Source: DASVXQ01 sp046727955 (GTDB lineage: Bacteria > Actinomycetota > CALGFH01). From it: a stretch of 17,749 bases of DNA. The notes under the pieces were generated by a model. That model saw nothing but the letters and a program-made list of their open reading frames with translations, made no database searches and was not told where the DNA came from. This document shows, one piece after another, positions 7,809-15,202 of this stretch. The position numbers and the translations under genes were made by a program. Each line of letters opens with the position of its first letter. Position 1 is the stretch's first letter. The stretch spans positions 1-17,749 of the forward strand of contig JBKPDO010000161.1 of assembly GCA_046727955.1 (NCBI GenBank), read 5' to 3'.

Positions 7809-7835
7809 CCCGGCGAGCACAACGGGCGGGTCGGG

Positions 7836-9503
7836 ATGGGCAAGCGGCAGCGCGACTGCGTCGACTGCGGCGCGCCGGTGGGCTATCGCGCCCGGCGGCA
7901 CTGCTGCCGTTGCTGGCGCCGGCGGGCCGAGCGGGCCGCCAAGGCGCCCTGTCCGGGCTGCGGCAAGCAGCGGATCCTGCAGGACGGCACCGGCCGGTGC
8001 GTGCTGTGCTCGCGAGCCTGCACCCGCTGCGGGCATCCGGTGCGGACGCGGTCGGCCAGCCTGTGCCGGGACTGCCGGCGCGCGGCCGAACGGGCGGCCG
8101 CCCAAAAGCCCTGCCCACGCTGTGGCCGGCCCGGCTATCTCCGCCCCGACACCGGCTGGTGCGGCAACTGCTCACGGCCGCGGCCGGCCAAGCAGCCACC
8201 GCGGCCCTGCGCCGCGTGCGGGCGGGTGCGGCGCCATGCCGGGCTCGGCTTGTGCTCGGCGTGCTGGCAGCGCCATCCCGACCGGCCCTTTGTCCGCGGC
8301 GAGCACCTGGCCGCCCGGCTGGCCGAGCCGCCACCCTGGCTGGGCGGGTTCGTCGGCGATCTCACCGCCCGCCACTGCGTCGGCCGCGCCTGCACGATGC
8401 TGACCGCGCTCGGGCGGCTGCTGGAAGACCCCCATCCCAACCAGCCCCAAGCCCTGCTGGAGCGTGCCCGCCGACCTGGCCGCTCGATGGGCACGCTCGC
8501 CCGCGCCCTGGAGGACTTCTTCACCGACCACGGCCTGGCGATCCCGACCGACCAGGCCGAGCGGCTGGCAGCCGGGCGACGCCGGCGCCGCATCGACGCC
8601 ACGCCCACCCCGTTGCGTCCGGCGGTGGCGGCGTTCGCCGCGTGGATGCCACGGGCGCGCCAGCGTGCCCGACGGGCCGGGACCCGCCCGCGCACAGACG
8701 CCACCATCGAAGCGGCCCTGGCCACCATGCGCGACCTGGCCTCCTTTCTGGCCGCCGTGCGCGGCAAGCGCGACTGGGCGCTGGTCGACGTGGGCGACCT
8801 CGAGGCGTTCCTGGCCCAGTCGCCCAAGGGTCGCAAGCGGCGCCTGACCGTGCTGCGGCAGTTCTTCGGCTTCGCCCGAACCCAACGCCTGCTGCTGGTG
8901 GACCCCACCCGTGGGCTGTCCGCCAAGGCACCCGGCGGCTTCACTGGCCAGACCGCCAGCCTTGACCAGCAGCGGCGGCTGTTTCGCCGCTGGATGACCG
9001 ACCCCATGGTCCACCCGCACGAGGCCCTACTGGGGATCCTGGCGCTGCTGCACGGCGCCTCCAGCCGCGAGGTCCGCCTGCTCCGCCTGCTTCGCCTGCT
9101 TCGCCTGACCGATCTCGAGCCCGCTGCCCGCACGATCCGACTGGGCGCGCGTCCGCATCCGCTGCCGCTGGACCCAGCCAGCTGGACGATCCTGCAGCGC
9201 TGCCTGGCTCACCGCCAGAGCCTGCGCACCGACAACCCCCACGTGCTGGTCACCCGCGCCACCAAGGCTCGCCGGACCCCCGCGTCCATCGCCTATCTGA
9301 GCCACCTGCTCGACCCTGCCGGCGTCCCGCCGCGGATGCTGCGGTGCACCCGCCTGGTCGACCTGGTCACCACCACGGACGCCAAGCTGGTGGCCGCAGC
9401 GTTCGGGATGGACCCCGACGGCGTCATGATCTATCTGGCAGACACCATCGCCGACACGGCCACCGCCTTCGAGCAACGACGGCAGGCCACGACCCCACCA
9501 TGA
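7836..9503 (+). CDS. Zinc-ribbon protein with a degenerate tyrosine-recombinase domain
   Basis: A 555-residue protein. An in-frame stop at 7806-7808 leaves ATG 7836 as the first start. Residues 8-143 contain paired cysteines arranged as five consecutive zinc-ribbon-like modules: C8/C11 with C23/C26, C39/C42 with C55/C58, C62/C65 with C77/C80, C93/C96 with C109/C112, and C125/C128 with C140/C143. Residues about 285-360 resemble an integrase core-binding domain. Residues about 375-540 follow the catalytic-domain layout but lack key residues. The box I arginine position reads GASSREV, the HxxR motif reads RMLR, and the later His position reads FGMDP, while a Tyr remains at 533 (MIYLAD). It is likely a non-catalytic partner, accessory DNA-binding subunit or targeting factor for the active recombinase two genes upstream. 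It overlaps the phosphatase gene by ATGA. Confidence 0.85.
   Translation: MGKRQRDCVDCGAPVGYRARRHCCRCWRRRAERAAKAPCPGCGKQRILQDGTGRCVLCSRACTRCGHPVRTRSASLCRDCRRAAERAAAQKPCPRCGRPGYLRPDTGWCGNCSRPRPAKQPPRPCAACGRVRRHAGLGLCSACWQRHPDRPFVRGEHLAARLAEPPPWLGGFVGDLTARHCVGRACTMLTALGRLLEDPHPNQPQALLERARRPGRSMGTLARALEDFFTDHGLAIPTDQAERLAAGRRRRRIDATPTPLRPAVAAFAAWMPRARQRARRAGTRPRTDATIEAALATMRDLASFLAAVRGKRDWALVDVGDLEAFLAQSPKGRKRRLTVLRQFFGFARTQRLLLVDPTRGLSAKAPGGFTGQTASLDQQRRLFRRWMTDPMVHPHEALLGILALLHGASSREVRLLRLLRLLRLTDLEPAARTIRLGARPHPLPLDPASWTILQRCLAHRQSLRTDNPHVLVTRATKARRTPASIAYLSHLLDPAGVPPRMLRCTRLVDLVTTTDAKLVAAAFGMDPDGVMIYLADTIADTATAFEQRRQATTPP
9075..9107 (+). repeat. 9-bp tandem repeat inside the zinc-ribbon recombinase gene
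   Basis: CGCCTGCTC, CGCCTGCTT, CGCCTGCTT and a partial CGCCTG follow one another. In frame they encode LLRLLRLLRL right after the box I position. Compared with the usual spacing of this region in tyrosine recombinases, two LLR units (18 bp) appear extra. The expansion keeps the frame. Confidence 0.75.
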
Positions 9504-9996
9504 AGCCAACCCTGTTCACGATCTCCCGCCATGGCCCTGGGCGGCTTGCCACCATGGCACGGCCCCGCGGCGGCGAATGGCTCACCGACGAGCTCGGCTC
9601 CCTGCGGCGGGCCGGCGTCGACGTACTGGTCTGCGCCCTGACCGGCCCGGAGATGCTCGAGCTCGACCTCACCGAGGAGCCGGCAGCCAGCCACACCGCC
9701 GAGCTCGAGTTCATCGCGACCCCCATTCCCGACCGCGGCGAGCCCAACCCGGTCACCGTCACGCCCGTCCTGGAGGTGCTGCACGGCCATCTTGCCGCCG
9801 GCAGGCACGTGGTCATCCACTGCCGCAACGGGATCGGCCGATCCTCACTGCTTGCAGCCGCTCTGCTGCTGCGCGAGGACTCACCCCACGCCAGGCCTGG
9901 GAACGCATCGCCACTGCCCGCGGCCTGTCGGTCCCCGACACCAACCAGCAGCGGGCCTGGCTCGACCAGCTCGCCCGCCAGCCGCCGAACCCGTGA
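9500..9996 (+). CDS. Dual-specificity-type protein phosphatase, frameshifted near its C-terminus
   Basis: The start ATG 9500 overlaps the previous stop (ATGA). The protein begins MKPTLFTISRHGPGRLATMARPRGG and carries HCRNGIGRSS (near 9820-9849). This matches the CysX5Arg active-site loop of protein tyrosine and dual-specificity phosphatases, in which the Cys is the nucleophile and the Arg binds phosphate. An upstream DVLVCALTGPEM segment fits the family's beta strand. The frame then leaves family-like sequence. The continuation RGLTPRQAWERIATARG...DQLARQPPNP, ending at TGA 9994-9996, lies in another frame entered around 9871-9880, equivalent to a 2-nt insertion or 1-nt loss. Without correction the frame runs on, antisense to istB/istA. 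The stop 2 bp before the right 16-bp repeat argues that the gene belongs to the element. Its substrate is unknown. Confidence 0.7.
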
Positions 9997-9998
9997 AC

Positions 9999-10014
9999 GT
10001 TCGGCGCCACCTTG
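9999..10014 (+). repeat. Right copy of 16-bp direct repeat (att-like core)
   Basis: GTTCGGCGCCACCTTG, 15 of 16 identical to 6385-6400, begins 2 bp after the phosphatase stop. With the left copy it defines the ends of the inner element. Confidence 0.7.
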
Positions 10015-10042
10015 CACACGTTGCCGCGAACCTGTGCGCTTT

Positions 10043-10716
10043 GGCCGGGTGCAGGTTGGAGCTGACCGCCACGCTGCGCCGCTCGTCGGCGGCGTCGACC
10101 AGCCGGTACAGCCCTTCGGCGGCGTCGGGCCGACCGGCAGCAGGCCGATGTCGTCGACCACCACCAGGTCGGCGCGCAGGATCCGCGTCACCGCCCTGGT
10201 GACCGAGTCGTCGGCGCGGTGGCGGCGCACCAGCGCCCCCAGCGACTCCAGCGAGAACCAGGCGACCTTGCTGCCGGCCTGGACCACCAGCTGGCCGAGG
10301 GCCTGCAGGAAGAACGTCTTGCCGGTGCCCGACGGGCCGCACACCACCAGGTTCTCGCGGCGACCGACCCGCTCCAGGGTGCGCAGGGCGGCCTGGGTCG
10401 GGGCCGGGATCGAGGAGGCCTGCTCGTCCCAGGCGGCGAAGGTCTTGCCGGTGGGGAATCCGGCGCTCGCGCGTCTGGTCGCCCGGCTGGAGCGCGCCCG
10501 CCCGGCGGCCTCGGCGGCCAGCAGGGTGCACAGCACCTCGGCCGGCTCCCAGCGCTGCGCCCGGGCGGTGGCCAGCACCTCGGGGGCGGCGCGGCGGATG
10601 TGGGGCAGGCGCAGGCGGCGCAGCAGGGCGTCCAGCTCGCCTGCAAGCGGCGGCGGGGCCGGCATGCCGCTTGCCGGCGGCACGGTCGCGGCCGTGGGTG
10701 CCATCGCCGCGCTCAC
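10043..10716 (-). pseudogene. istB: istB 5' part (IS21 helper ATPase), frameshifted and interrupted
   Basis: IstB is the AAA+ ATPase that assists IstA in target selection. The start GTG 10716 overlaps the istA stop (GTGA); ATG 10704 is an alternative. Visible features are the N-terminal LRLPHIRR helix region, Walker A CGPSGTGKT (residues about 126-134) and Walker B LVVVDDIG (about 184-191). Near 10126-10131 the frame changes: after GLLPVG the family sequence DAAEGLYRLVDAADERRSVAVSSNLHPA continues in another frame, consistent with loss of one C from a run. IstB similarity stops at 10043, and the C-terminal 50 residues are found at 6290-6138 beyond the recombinase element. The usual length is about 250 residues, so neither fragment is functional alone. 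Confidence 0.85.
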
Positions 10717-12199
10717 TGCCCGAACCCCCGCCAGGCGGCGGTGCCGGCCCGCAGGCTGGCCGTCTCGGAGGCCCGGTGCTGCGACCCTGGCGCGGCGCTG
10801 GCCCGGTGGGCCAAGATCGCCGCCAGGGCGGCCTCACCGAAGCGGCCGTAGACCGCCGCGTGCCCAGCGCCCAGCTCACCTGAGGCGCGCCGTGCAGCTT
10901 GGCCAGCGCCACCGCCTGGGCCATCTTGGCCCGCACGCGGCCGGCGCCGGCCGCACCGGCCTCGGCCAGCCACACCACGGCGCCGCCGCCGATCGCCAGG
11001 AACCCAGGCCTCCGCGGCGCTGTGGGCGCGTGGGGTGCGGGCCAGCGGGCCCGCGGGCTGGGCGGGGGGTGGGCGTCGTCCAGCCGCGGGCTGCCCGGGG
11101 TGGTCCGCTGGCGGCGGGCGACCTCGACGGGGCCGGTTGGCCCCACGTGGACCACGACCACCTCCTCGTCGCGCTCACGCACCCAGACCACCTCGCCGCG
11201 CAAGGTGTGCGGCACCGAGTACTGGCCGCTGTCGAAGTCGATCATCGGGGTGGTCTGCCCGACCGTGCGGGTCTGGCCGAACGCGGGCACAAACGGCTGG
11301 ATCGGCGGCGGGTGCAGCCGGGTCTGCTCCTCGGCCAGCGCCTCCGCCGGCGCCCGCCGGGTGACCCGGCGGGCCCGCGCGTTCACCTGCTGGCAGAAGT
11401 CCCCGCAGGCGCGCCCCAGGTCGGCGAAGCTGTGGTAGTCGGCCAGCAGGTTCGCCGCCGTTGGGACCAGGTCGGCCTTGGCGATCCGCACGGCCGCCTC
11501 CGAGCCGCCCTTGGCCTGGGGGTCGGCGGGCAGGCAGGTCGCGATCGGCAGCCCGTAGTGGCGCCCAGCAGCCACCATCTCGGGGTTGCGGACCGGGACG
11601 CGGGCGACATGCTCCGATGGTGACCGTCCTGCTCGTTGTCGGTCAGCCCATAGGTTGGCACCCGCCAAAGCGGCGCAGCGTAGTGTCCAGGCAGGCGACC
11701 ACGCTCGGCAGGGCCTTGTCGAAGATCGGCAGCACCACCCGAAACCGGCTCCACGCCAGCCACGCGCAAAACAGCCAGGTCGCCCGCCCGCCGACCATCG
11801 GCCCGCTGCCGTAGTCCCACTGCACCCACCTGCCCGGCTCAGCCACCCAGGGCCGGTAGACCCGCCGCCTGCCGGCCCGCCAGGCCCGCCCGGCCCCGGC
11901 CACCACCCGCCGGGTGGTGCGCGCCGCCCCCTGGTAGCCCAGCGCCACCAGCTTGTCGTGCGCGACGTCGGCGCGCAGCTTGCCGCGGCTGCGCTCCACC
12001 CACTCCTCCAGCTTGGCCCGACAGGGGTCCACCAGCATCGCCCGGGCCACGGGTCGGCGGTGAGCGTGCCGGCCTGGCGGGCGGCGACGTAGCGGGCGAC
12101 GGTGTGATGATCGCAGCCGGCCAGCTCGGCGGCGTCCCGGCAGCTACCGGTCAGGTCGAACGCTTCGAGCATCTCCATGATCTCCTCGGCAGACTTCAC
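10713..12199 (-). pseudogene. istA: istA (IS21 DDE transposase) with several frameshifts
   Basis: IstA is the DDE-type transposase of IS21 elements. The start GTG 12199 has GAGGAGG 5 nt upstream. The protein can be followed only by changing frame at least four times. The N-terminal HTH (KSAEEIMEMLEAFDLTGSCRDAAEL) runs to about 12055. Then comes a block with the first catalytic Asp (VQWDYGSGPM), to about 11650, then a short block with the second Asp (VPTYGLTDNEQ). The long block with the catalytic Glu (PQAKGGSEAAVRIAKAD) and the C-terminal FDSGQYSVPHTLRG region follows, to about 10885. The tail is GHAAVYGRFGEAAL...WRGFGQ, to the stop at 10713. All catalytic residues are present in the DNA, but no continuous frame exists. 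It is either decayed or affected by indel errors. Confidence 0.85.
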
Positions 12200-12291
12200 G
12201 CGGTCCTCCTCGGGCGCTGCACGGTGGCACGCGCAGTCAACCCGAGAAGGGACCTCCGCCGGCGCACCCGGCGGAGCAGCGGACAGGTGCT

Positions 12292-12384
12292 GGGGAGACC
12301 TGGTGGCCGCCGCTGGGCAAGTCTCACGGCCGCCAGCGGGGAGCTTTCTGGCCGCCGACGGGGAGATTCTCACGGCCGCCGACA
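12292..12384 (-). repeat. Right inverted end of the IS21 element
   Basis: Four units on the plus strand: GGGGAGACCTGGTGGCCGCC (from 12292), GGGCAAGTCTCACGGCCGCC (from 12315), GGGGAGCTTTCTGGCCGCCG (from 12338) and GGGGAGATTCTCACGGCCGC (from 12360), ending GACA at 12384. They are the inverted counterpart of 6039-6131. Confidence 0.7.
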
Positions 12385-13402
12385 ACGGACCCTGCCTTGT
12401 TGATCCTCACCGACCACGGCCACCCCGGCAAGTCGATCCGGCGCTTCGAGCCCCAACGCCCGGTGCGGACGGTGCTCGTTGTAGTGCTTGACATAGATTC
12501 GCAGGACCCGCTCCAGATGCCCCCGCCCGACGATCAGGAGCCAGTCAAGGCACTCGGCGCGGACCGTCCGGACCCAGCGTTCCGCGTACGCGTTCGCCTT
12601 GGGGCGCCTGGACCGGCGTGCGGAGCACCTCGGCACCCTCCGAGCGGAACACGTCGTCGAAGCCGCGGCAGAACTTGGCGTCGCGGTCGCGCAGCAGGAA
12701 TCGGATCCGTCGACCTGGCTCGCCCAATCCCAGCAGCAGGTTGCGGGCCTGCTGGGTGACCCAGGCGCCGTCGGGGTTGGCGGTCACCCCGGCCAGGTGC
12801 ACCCGTCGGGTATCCACTTCGATGAAGATCAGCACGTACAGCCGTCGCAGCCAGACGGTGTCGACGGTGAAGAAGTCGCACGCCACAATGCCGGCGGCTT
12901 GCTGGCGCAAGAACGCCCGCCACATGCTGCCGGCACGTCGTGGCGCCGGGTCGAGCCCGTGGCGGCGCAGCACGGTGCGGATCGCGGTTGCAGACACGCG
13001 CACGTGGAATGGAGCAACTCGCCCCTGATCCGCTGGTAGCCCCAGGGGGTTCTCCCGTGCCAGGCGAACGATCAACTTCTGCACGTTCTCGTCGAGTAGG
13101 GGCCGTCCTGGTCTGCGGTGTGGATAGGTCCATCTGCCGACCAGCCGCCGATGCCAGCGCAACAGCGTGTCGGGCGTGACGAGGAAGCAGGACCAGCGAG
13201 CTCGGGGCAATGCGCGGCTGAGCGCGGCAAGGAACGCCCGATCGGCGGGTTCGAGTTTGGGTCGCGGGAGTTGGCGACGTAGGACCGTGAGCTGGTGGCG
13301 TAGAACAAGGATCTCCAGGTCCTTGGCGCGATCGCCGCGGGCGATGAGGGCGAACAGGGCGATCAAGCGCCACAGCGCGACGTAGACGAGTTTCGATAGC
13401 AC
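12385..13402 (-). pseudogene. DDE integrase-core transposase, frameshifted and truncated
   Basis: The likely start is GTG 13402 (LSKLVYVALWRL), with ATG 13435 as an alternative. The protein is clearly related to copy 2: shared DLEILVLRHQL, DTLLRWHRRLV, FLRQQAAGIVACDFFTVDT with the first catalytic Asp, FLLRDRDAKF with the second, and ANAYAERWVRTVRAECLDW with the Glu. Three indels are visible. Near 13045-13049 (a G run) and 13006-13011 a compensating pair puts about 12 codons out of frame; the other frame there reads WGYQRIRGELLH. At 12601-12604 an extra G/C splits off the C-terminus, where APQGERV should read APKANAYAERW. The last 15 or so residues are lost to the IS21 end. It is not expected to be active. 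Confidence 0.85.
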
Positions 13403-13491
13403 GCAGGACGGCCTCCGGGGTTCGAGAGGTGTCATGCTACCGAGCACCTGGTTCGGTGCGAACTCCCAGCTCACAGGCCACGTCCGAGTTT
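12385..13491 (-). mobile_element. IS copy 1 (DDE integrase-core type), left end cut by the IS21 element
   Basis: The upstream end shares the string CAGCTCACAGGCCAC and a following CCG-purine-purine-TTT with the matching end of copy 2 (near 17075-17101), marking the IS end near 13491. The other end is missing. The transposase C-terminus (QQGRVR) runs straight into the IS21 right end at 12384, about three codons before the position of the RRRD motif in copy 2. This dates the IS21 insertion after copy 1 arrived. Confidence 0.65.
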
Positions 13492-13522
13492 GCGCACCCT
13501 ACATGCCAGCCGCTCCATACGA

Positions 13523-13539
13523 TACGAAACGGTTGCGTA
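13523..13539. promoter_or_regulatory. Palindromic operator-like site 1
   Basis: TACGAAACGGTTGCGTA, a 17-bp near-palindrome with one mismatched half-site base. It overlaps the proposed -35 element of the efflux gene. The form (TACGNAACNGTTNCGTA) is typical of TetR-family operators, and a TetR gene follows the efflux gene. Confidence 0.7.
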
Positions 13540-13561
13540 ACGGAGGACCACGTACTAGGCT
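13533..13561 (+). promoter_or_regulatory. Promoter of the efflux/TetR operon
   Basis: TTGCGT (13533-13538) and TAGGCT (13556-13561) are separated by 17 bp, a good match to actinobacterial housekeeping promoters. Operator site 1 overlaps the -35 and site 2 covers the expected transcription start near 13568, so bound repressor would block RNA polymerase. Confidence 0.6.
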
Positions 13562-13569
13562 CCTGCCAA

Positions 13570-13586
13570 TACGCAACGGTTTCGTA
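13570..13586. promoter_or_regulatory. Palindromic operator-like site 2
   Basis: TACGCAACGGTTTCGTA, with the same consensus as site 1 and centre-to-centre distance 47 bp. It lies at the likely transcription start, 25 bp before the start codon. Confidence 0.7.
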
Positions 13587-13610
13587 TCGGAGGAAGAGGA
13601 GGTGCTGGCG

Positions 13611-15194
13611 ATGGAGGCGGCATTCGAGCCGCGCGTCGGCGCAGCCAACGAAGGTCTCTACCGGCGGCGCTGGTGGGCGCTGCTGGTCCTGTGCCTGAGC
13701 CTGATCGTGATCGGCATGGACAACACCATCCTGAACGTGGCCCTGCCCACGCTGGCCCGGGACCTGGGGGCCACCGCTAGCGAGCTCCAGTGGATAGTGG
13801 ACGCCTACGTCCTCGTGTTCGCCGGGCTCCTGCTCACCATGGGCGCCCTGGGCGACCGCTTCGGCCGCAAGCTGGCGCTGAACGCCGGTCTGCTCGTCTT
13901 CGTGGCGGGCTCGGTGGCCTCGTCCTTGGCGGGTTCACCTGGGGTCCTGATCGCCTCGCGGGCGGCCATGGGGATCGGCGGGGCCCTGATCATGCCCTCG
14001 ACCCTGTCGATCATCACCAACATGTTCCCGCTGAAGGAGCGCGGCCGGGCCATCGGCGTGTGGGCCGGCATGGCGGGATTCGGCATCGTCCTGGGGCCGG
14101 TGATCGGCGGCTGGCTCCTGGAGCACTTCTGGTGGGGCTCGGTGTTCCTGGTGAACGTGCCGGTCGTGGCGGTGGCGATCCTGGCCGGCTGGCCGCTGGT
14201 GCCGGAGTCGCGGGACCCCAGGGCCACCCCCCTCGACCCGGTTGGGGCGCTGCTGTCGATCGCGGCCCTGGTCACGCTGGTCTACGGGATCATCGAGGCG
14301 CCCCAACGCGGCTGGACCGACCCCCTGATCCTGGGCTGCTTCGGGATCGCCGGGGTGCTGTCGGTTGCCTTCATCTGGTGGGAGCGTCGCGTCGAGCACC
14401 CCATGCTGCGGATAGAGTTCTTCCGGAACCCCCGGTTCAGCGCGGCCAGCGGCGCCATCACCATGGTGTTCTTCGCCCTGTTCGGCTCGGTGTTCCTGCT
14501 CACCCAGCACCTGCAGTTCGTACTGGGCTACACGCCCCTGCAGGCCGGGTTCCGCATCCTGCCGGTGGCGGCGCTGATCGTGGCCGCGCCGCTGTCGGCG
14601 CGACTGGTGGAGAGCATCGGCACCAAGATCGTGGTGTTTGCCGGTCTGCTGACCGTGGCCACCGGCCTGTGGCTGCTGTCCACCGTCGAGGCCACCAGCG
14701 GCTACGGCCTGGTGGCCGCGTCGCTGGCCGTCCTCGGGACCGGCATGGGCCTGACCATGGCGCCGGCCACCGAATCGATCATGGGCTCGCTTCCACTGGC
14801 CAAGGCCGGCGTGGGCTCGGCCATGAACGACACGACCCGCATGGTTGGGGGGGCGCTGGGCGTGGCGGTGCTCGGCAGCATCCTGGCGTCCGGCTACGGC
14901 GCGGCCATCGAGCCTGCCCTGCGCGGGGCGCCGCCGCAGGTTGCACAGGCCGCCGCTGACTCGATCGGCGCCGCCTCGACGATCGCGGCGCGGCTCGGGC
15001 CACAGGGCCAGGGCCTGCTCGACGCGGCCCGATCCGCGTTCATCCAGGGGATGGGCGACGCGGTCTTGGTGGGGGCCGGCGTGGCCGCCTTCGCGGCCCT
15101 GCTCGTCCTGCTGTTCCTCCCTGCCCGTGGGAGGGAGGAGGCGGCGGACGCGAAGGAGGCTGTCGAGGTCGAGACGGCGGAGATGCGAGGATAG
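13611..15194 (+). CDS. MFS drug-efflux transporter, DHA2 family (14 TM)
   Basis: A 527-residue protein from ATG 13611 (MEAAFEPRVGAANEGLYRRR), with AGGAGG 8 nt upstream. The longer open frame back to 13434 runs through the operator region and is unlikely to be translated. It begins with TM1 WWALLVLCLSLIVIGMDNTI and the LNVALPTLARDLG segment usual in proton-driven DHA2 exporters. MFS motif A GALGDRFGRKLAL lies at residues 78-90, and the antiporter-type motif GFGIVLGPVIGG at 156-167. The hydrophobic segments fit 14 helices, and the short charged tail is cytoplasmic. The family exports drugs, dyes or antibiotics across the cytoplasmic membrane; the substrate cannot be read from the sequence. A TetR gene follows after 8 bp, probably as an operon under the promoter at 13533-13561. 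Confidence 0.92.
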   Translation: MEAAFEPRVGAANEGLYRRRWWALLVLCLSLIVIGMDNTILNVALPTLARDLGATASELQWIVDAYVLVFAGLLLTMGALGDRFGRKLALNAGLLVFVAGSVASSLAGSPGVLIASRAAMGIGGALIMPSTLSIITNMFPLKERGRAIGVWAGMAGFGIVLGPVIGGWLLEHFWWGSVFLVNVPVVAVAILAGWPLVPESRDPRATPLDPVGALLSIAALVTLVYGIIEAPQRGWTDPLILGCFGIAGVLSVAFIWWERRVEHPMLRIEFFRNPRFSAASGAITMVFFALFGSVFLLTQHLQFVLGYTPLQAGFRILPVAALIVAAPLSARLVESIGTKIVVFAGLLTVATGLWLLSTVEATSGYGLVAASLAVLGTGMGLTMAPATESIMGSLPLAKAGVGSAMNDTTRMVGGALGVAVLGSILASGYGAAIEPALRGAPPQVAQAAADSIGAASTIAARLGPQGQGLLDAARSAFIQGMGDAVLVGAGVAAFAALLVLLFLPARGREEAADAKEAVEVETAEMRG

Positions 15195-15202
15195 CCCTGC
15201 AG

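Larger units (their letters stand above)
6385..10014 (+). mobile_element. Compact four-gene tyrosine-recombinase element inserted in istB
   Basis: A 16-bp direct repeat (GTTTGGCGCCACCTTG at 6385-6400, GTTCGGCGCCACCTTG at 9999-10014, one mismatch) bounds a 3.6-kb segment filled by one plus-strand operon. The first candidate start is 12 bp after the left repeat and the last stop 2 bp before the right repeat. The genes are an active-looking tyrosine recombinase, an Xre-type HTH protein, a zinc-ribbon/degenerate recombinase and a phosphatase. On the minus strand, removing one repeat copy and the interior keeps the two flanking frames in phase, as expected for site-specific insertion into the istB reading frame. 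The outer limits could instead lie slightly farther out (about 6290 and 10043), where clear IstB similarity stops on each side. Confidence 0.7.
6039..12384 (-). mobile_element. IS21-family insertion sequence, decayed and interrupted
   Basis: The left end reads inward TGTCAAGGGCCATTGAGATC and the right end, read inward on the minus strand, TGTCGGCGGCCGTGAGAATC. Both continue as about four degenerate GGCCNNC...CTCCCC units with a 22-23 bp period, the multi-repeat inverted ends known for IS21. Inside are istA (12199 to 10713) and istB (10716 onward) on the minus strand, in the usual order with a GTGA overlap. istB is split by the element at 6385-10014, and istA carries several frameshifts. The right end lies within the transposase gene of the neighbouring IS. 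I see no matching target duplication between the 6033-6038 and 12385-12392 flanks, so one side may have been rearranged. Confidence 0.8.

Noticed and set aside
9577..11623. Plus-strand open frame continuing from the phosphatase through the istB/istA region
   Set aside because: Beyond about 9880 it is antisense to istB and istA and has no domain-like sequence. It results from the frame break in the phosphatase.
9881..12385. 834-residue minus-strand open frame as one fused protein
   Set aside because: It joins pieces of istA and istB read in and out of frame. Recognisable family sequence appears only in parts, and the istA stop and istB start lie inside it.
12397..13039. Plus-strand open frames across IS copy 1
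   Set aside because: They are shadows of the transposase, whose DDE motifs and relation to copy 2 are clear on the minus strand.
13434..13610. Upstream start for the efflux gene at 13434
   Set aside because: The added 59 residues would be encoded by the promoter and operator DNA and by the end of IS copy 1. ATG 13611 has a good ribosome binding site.
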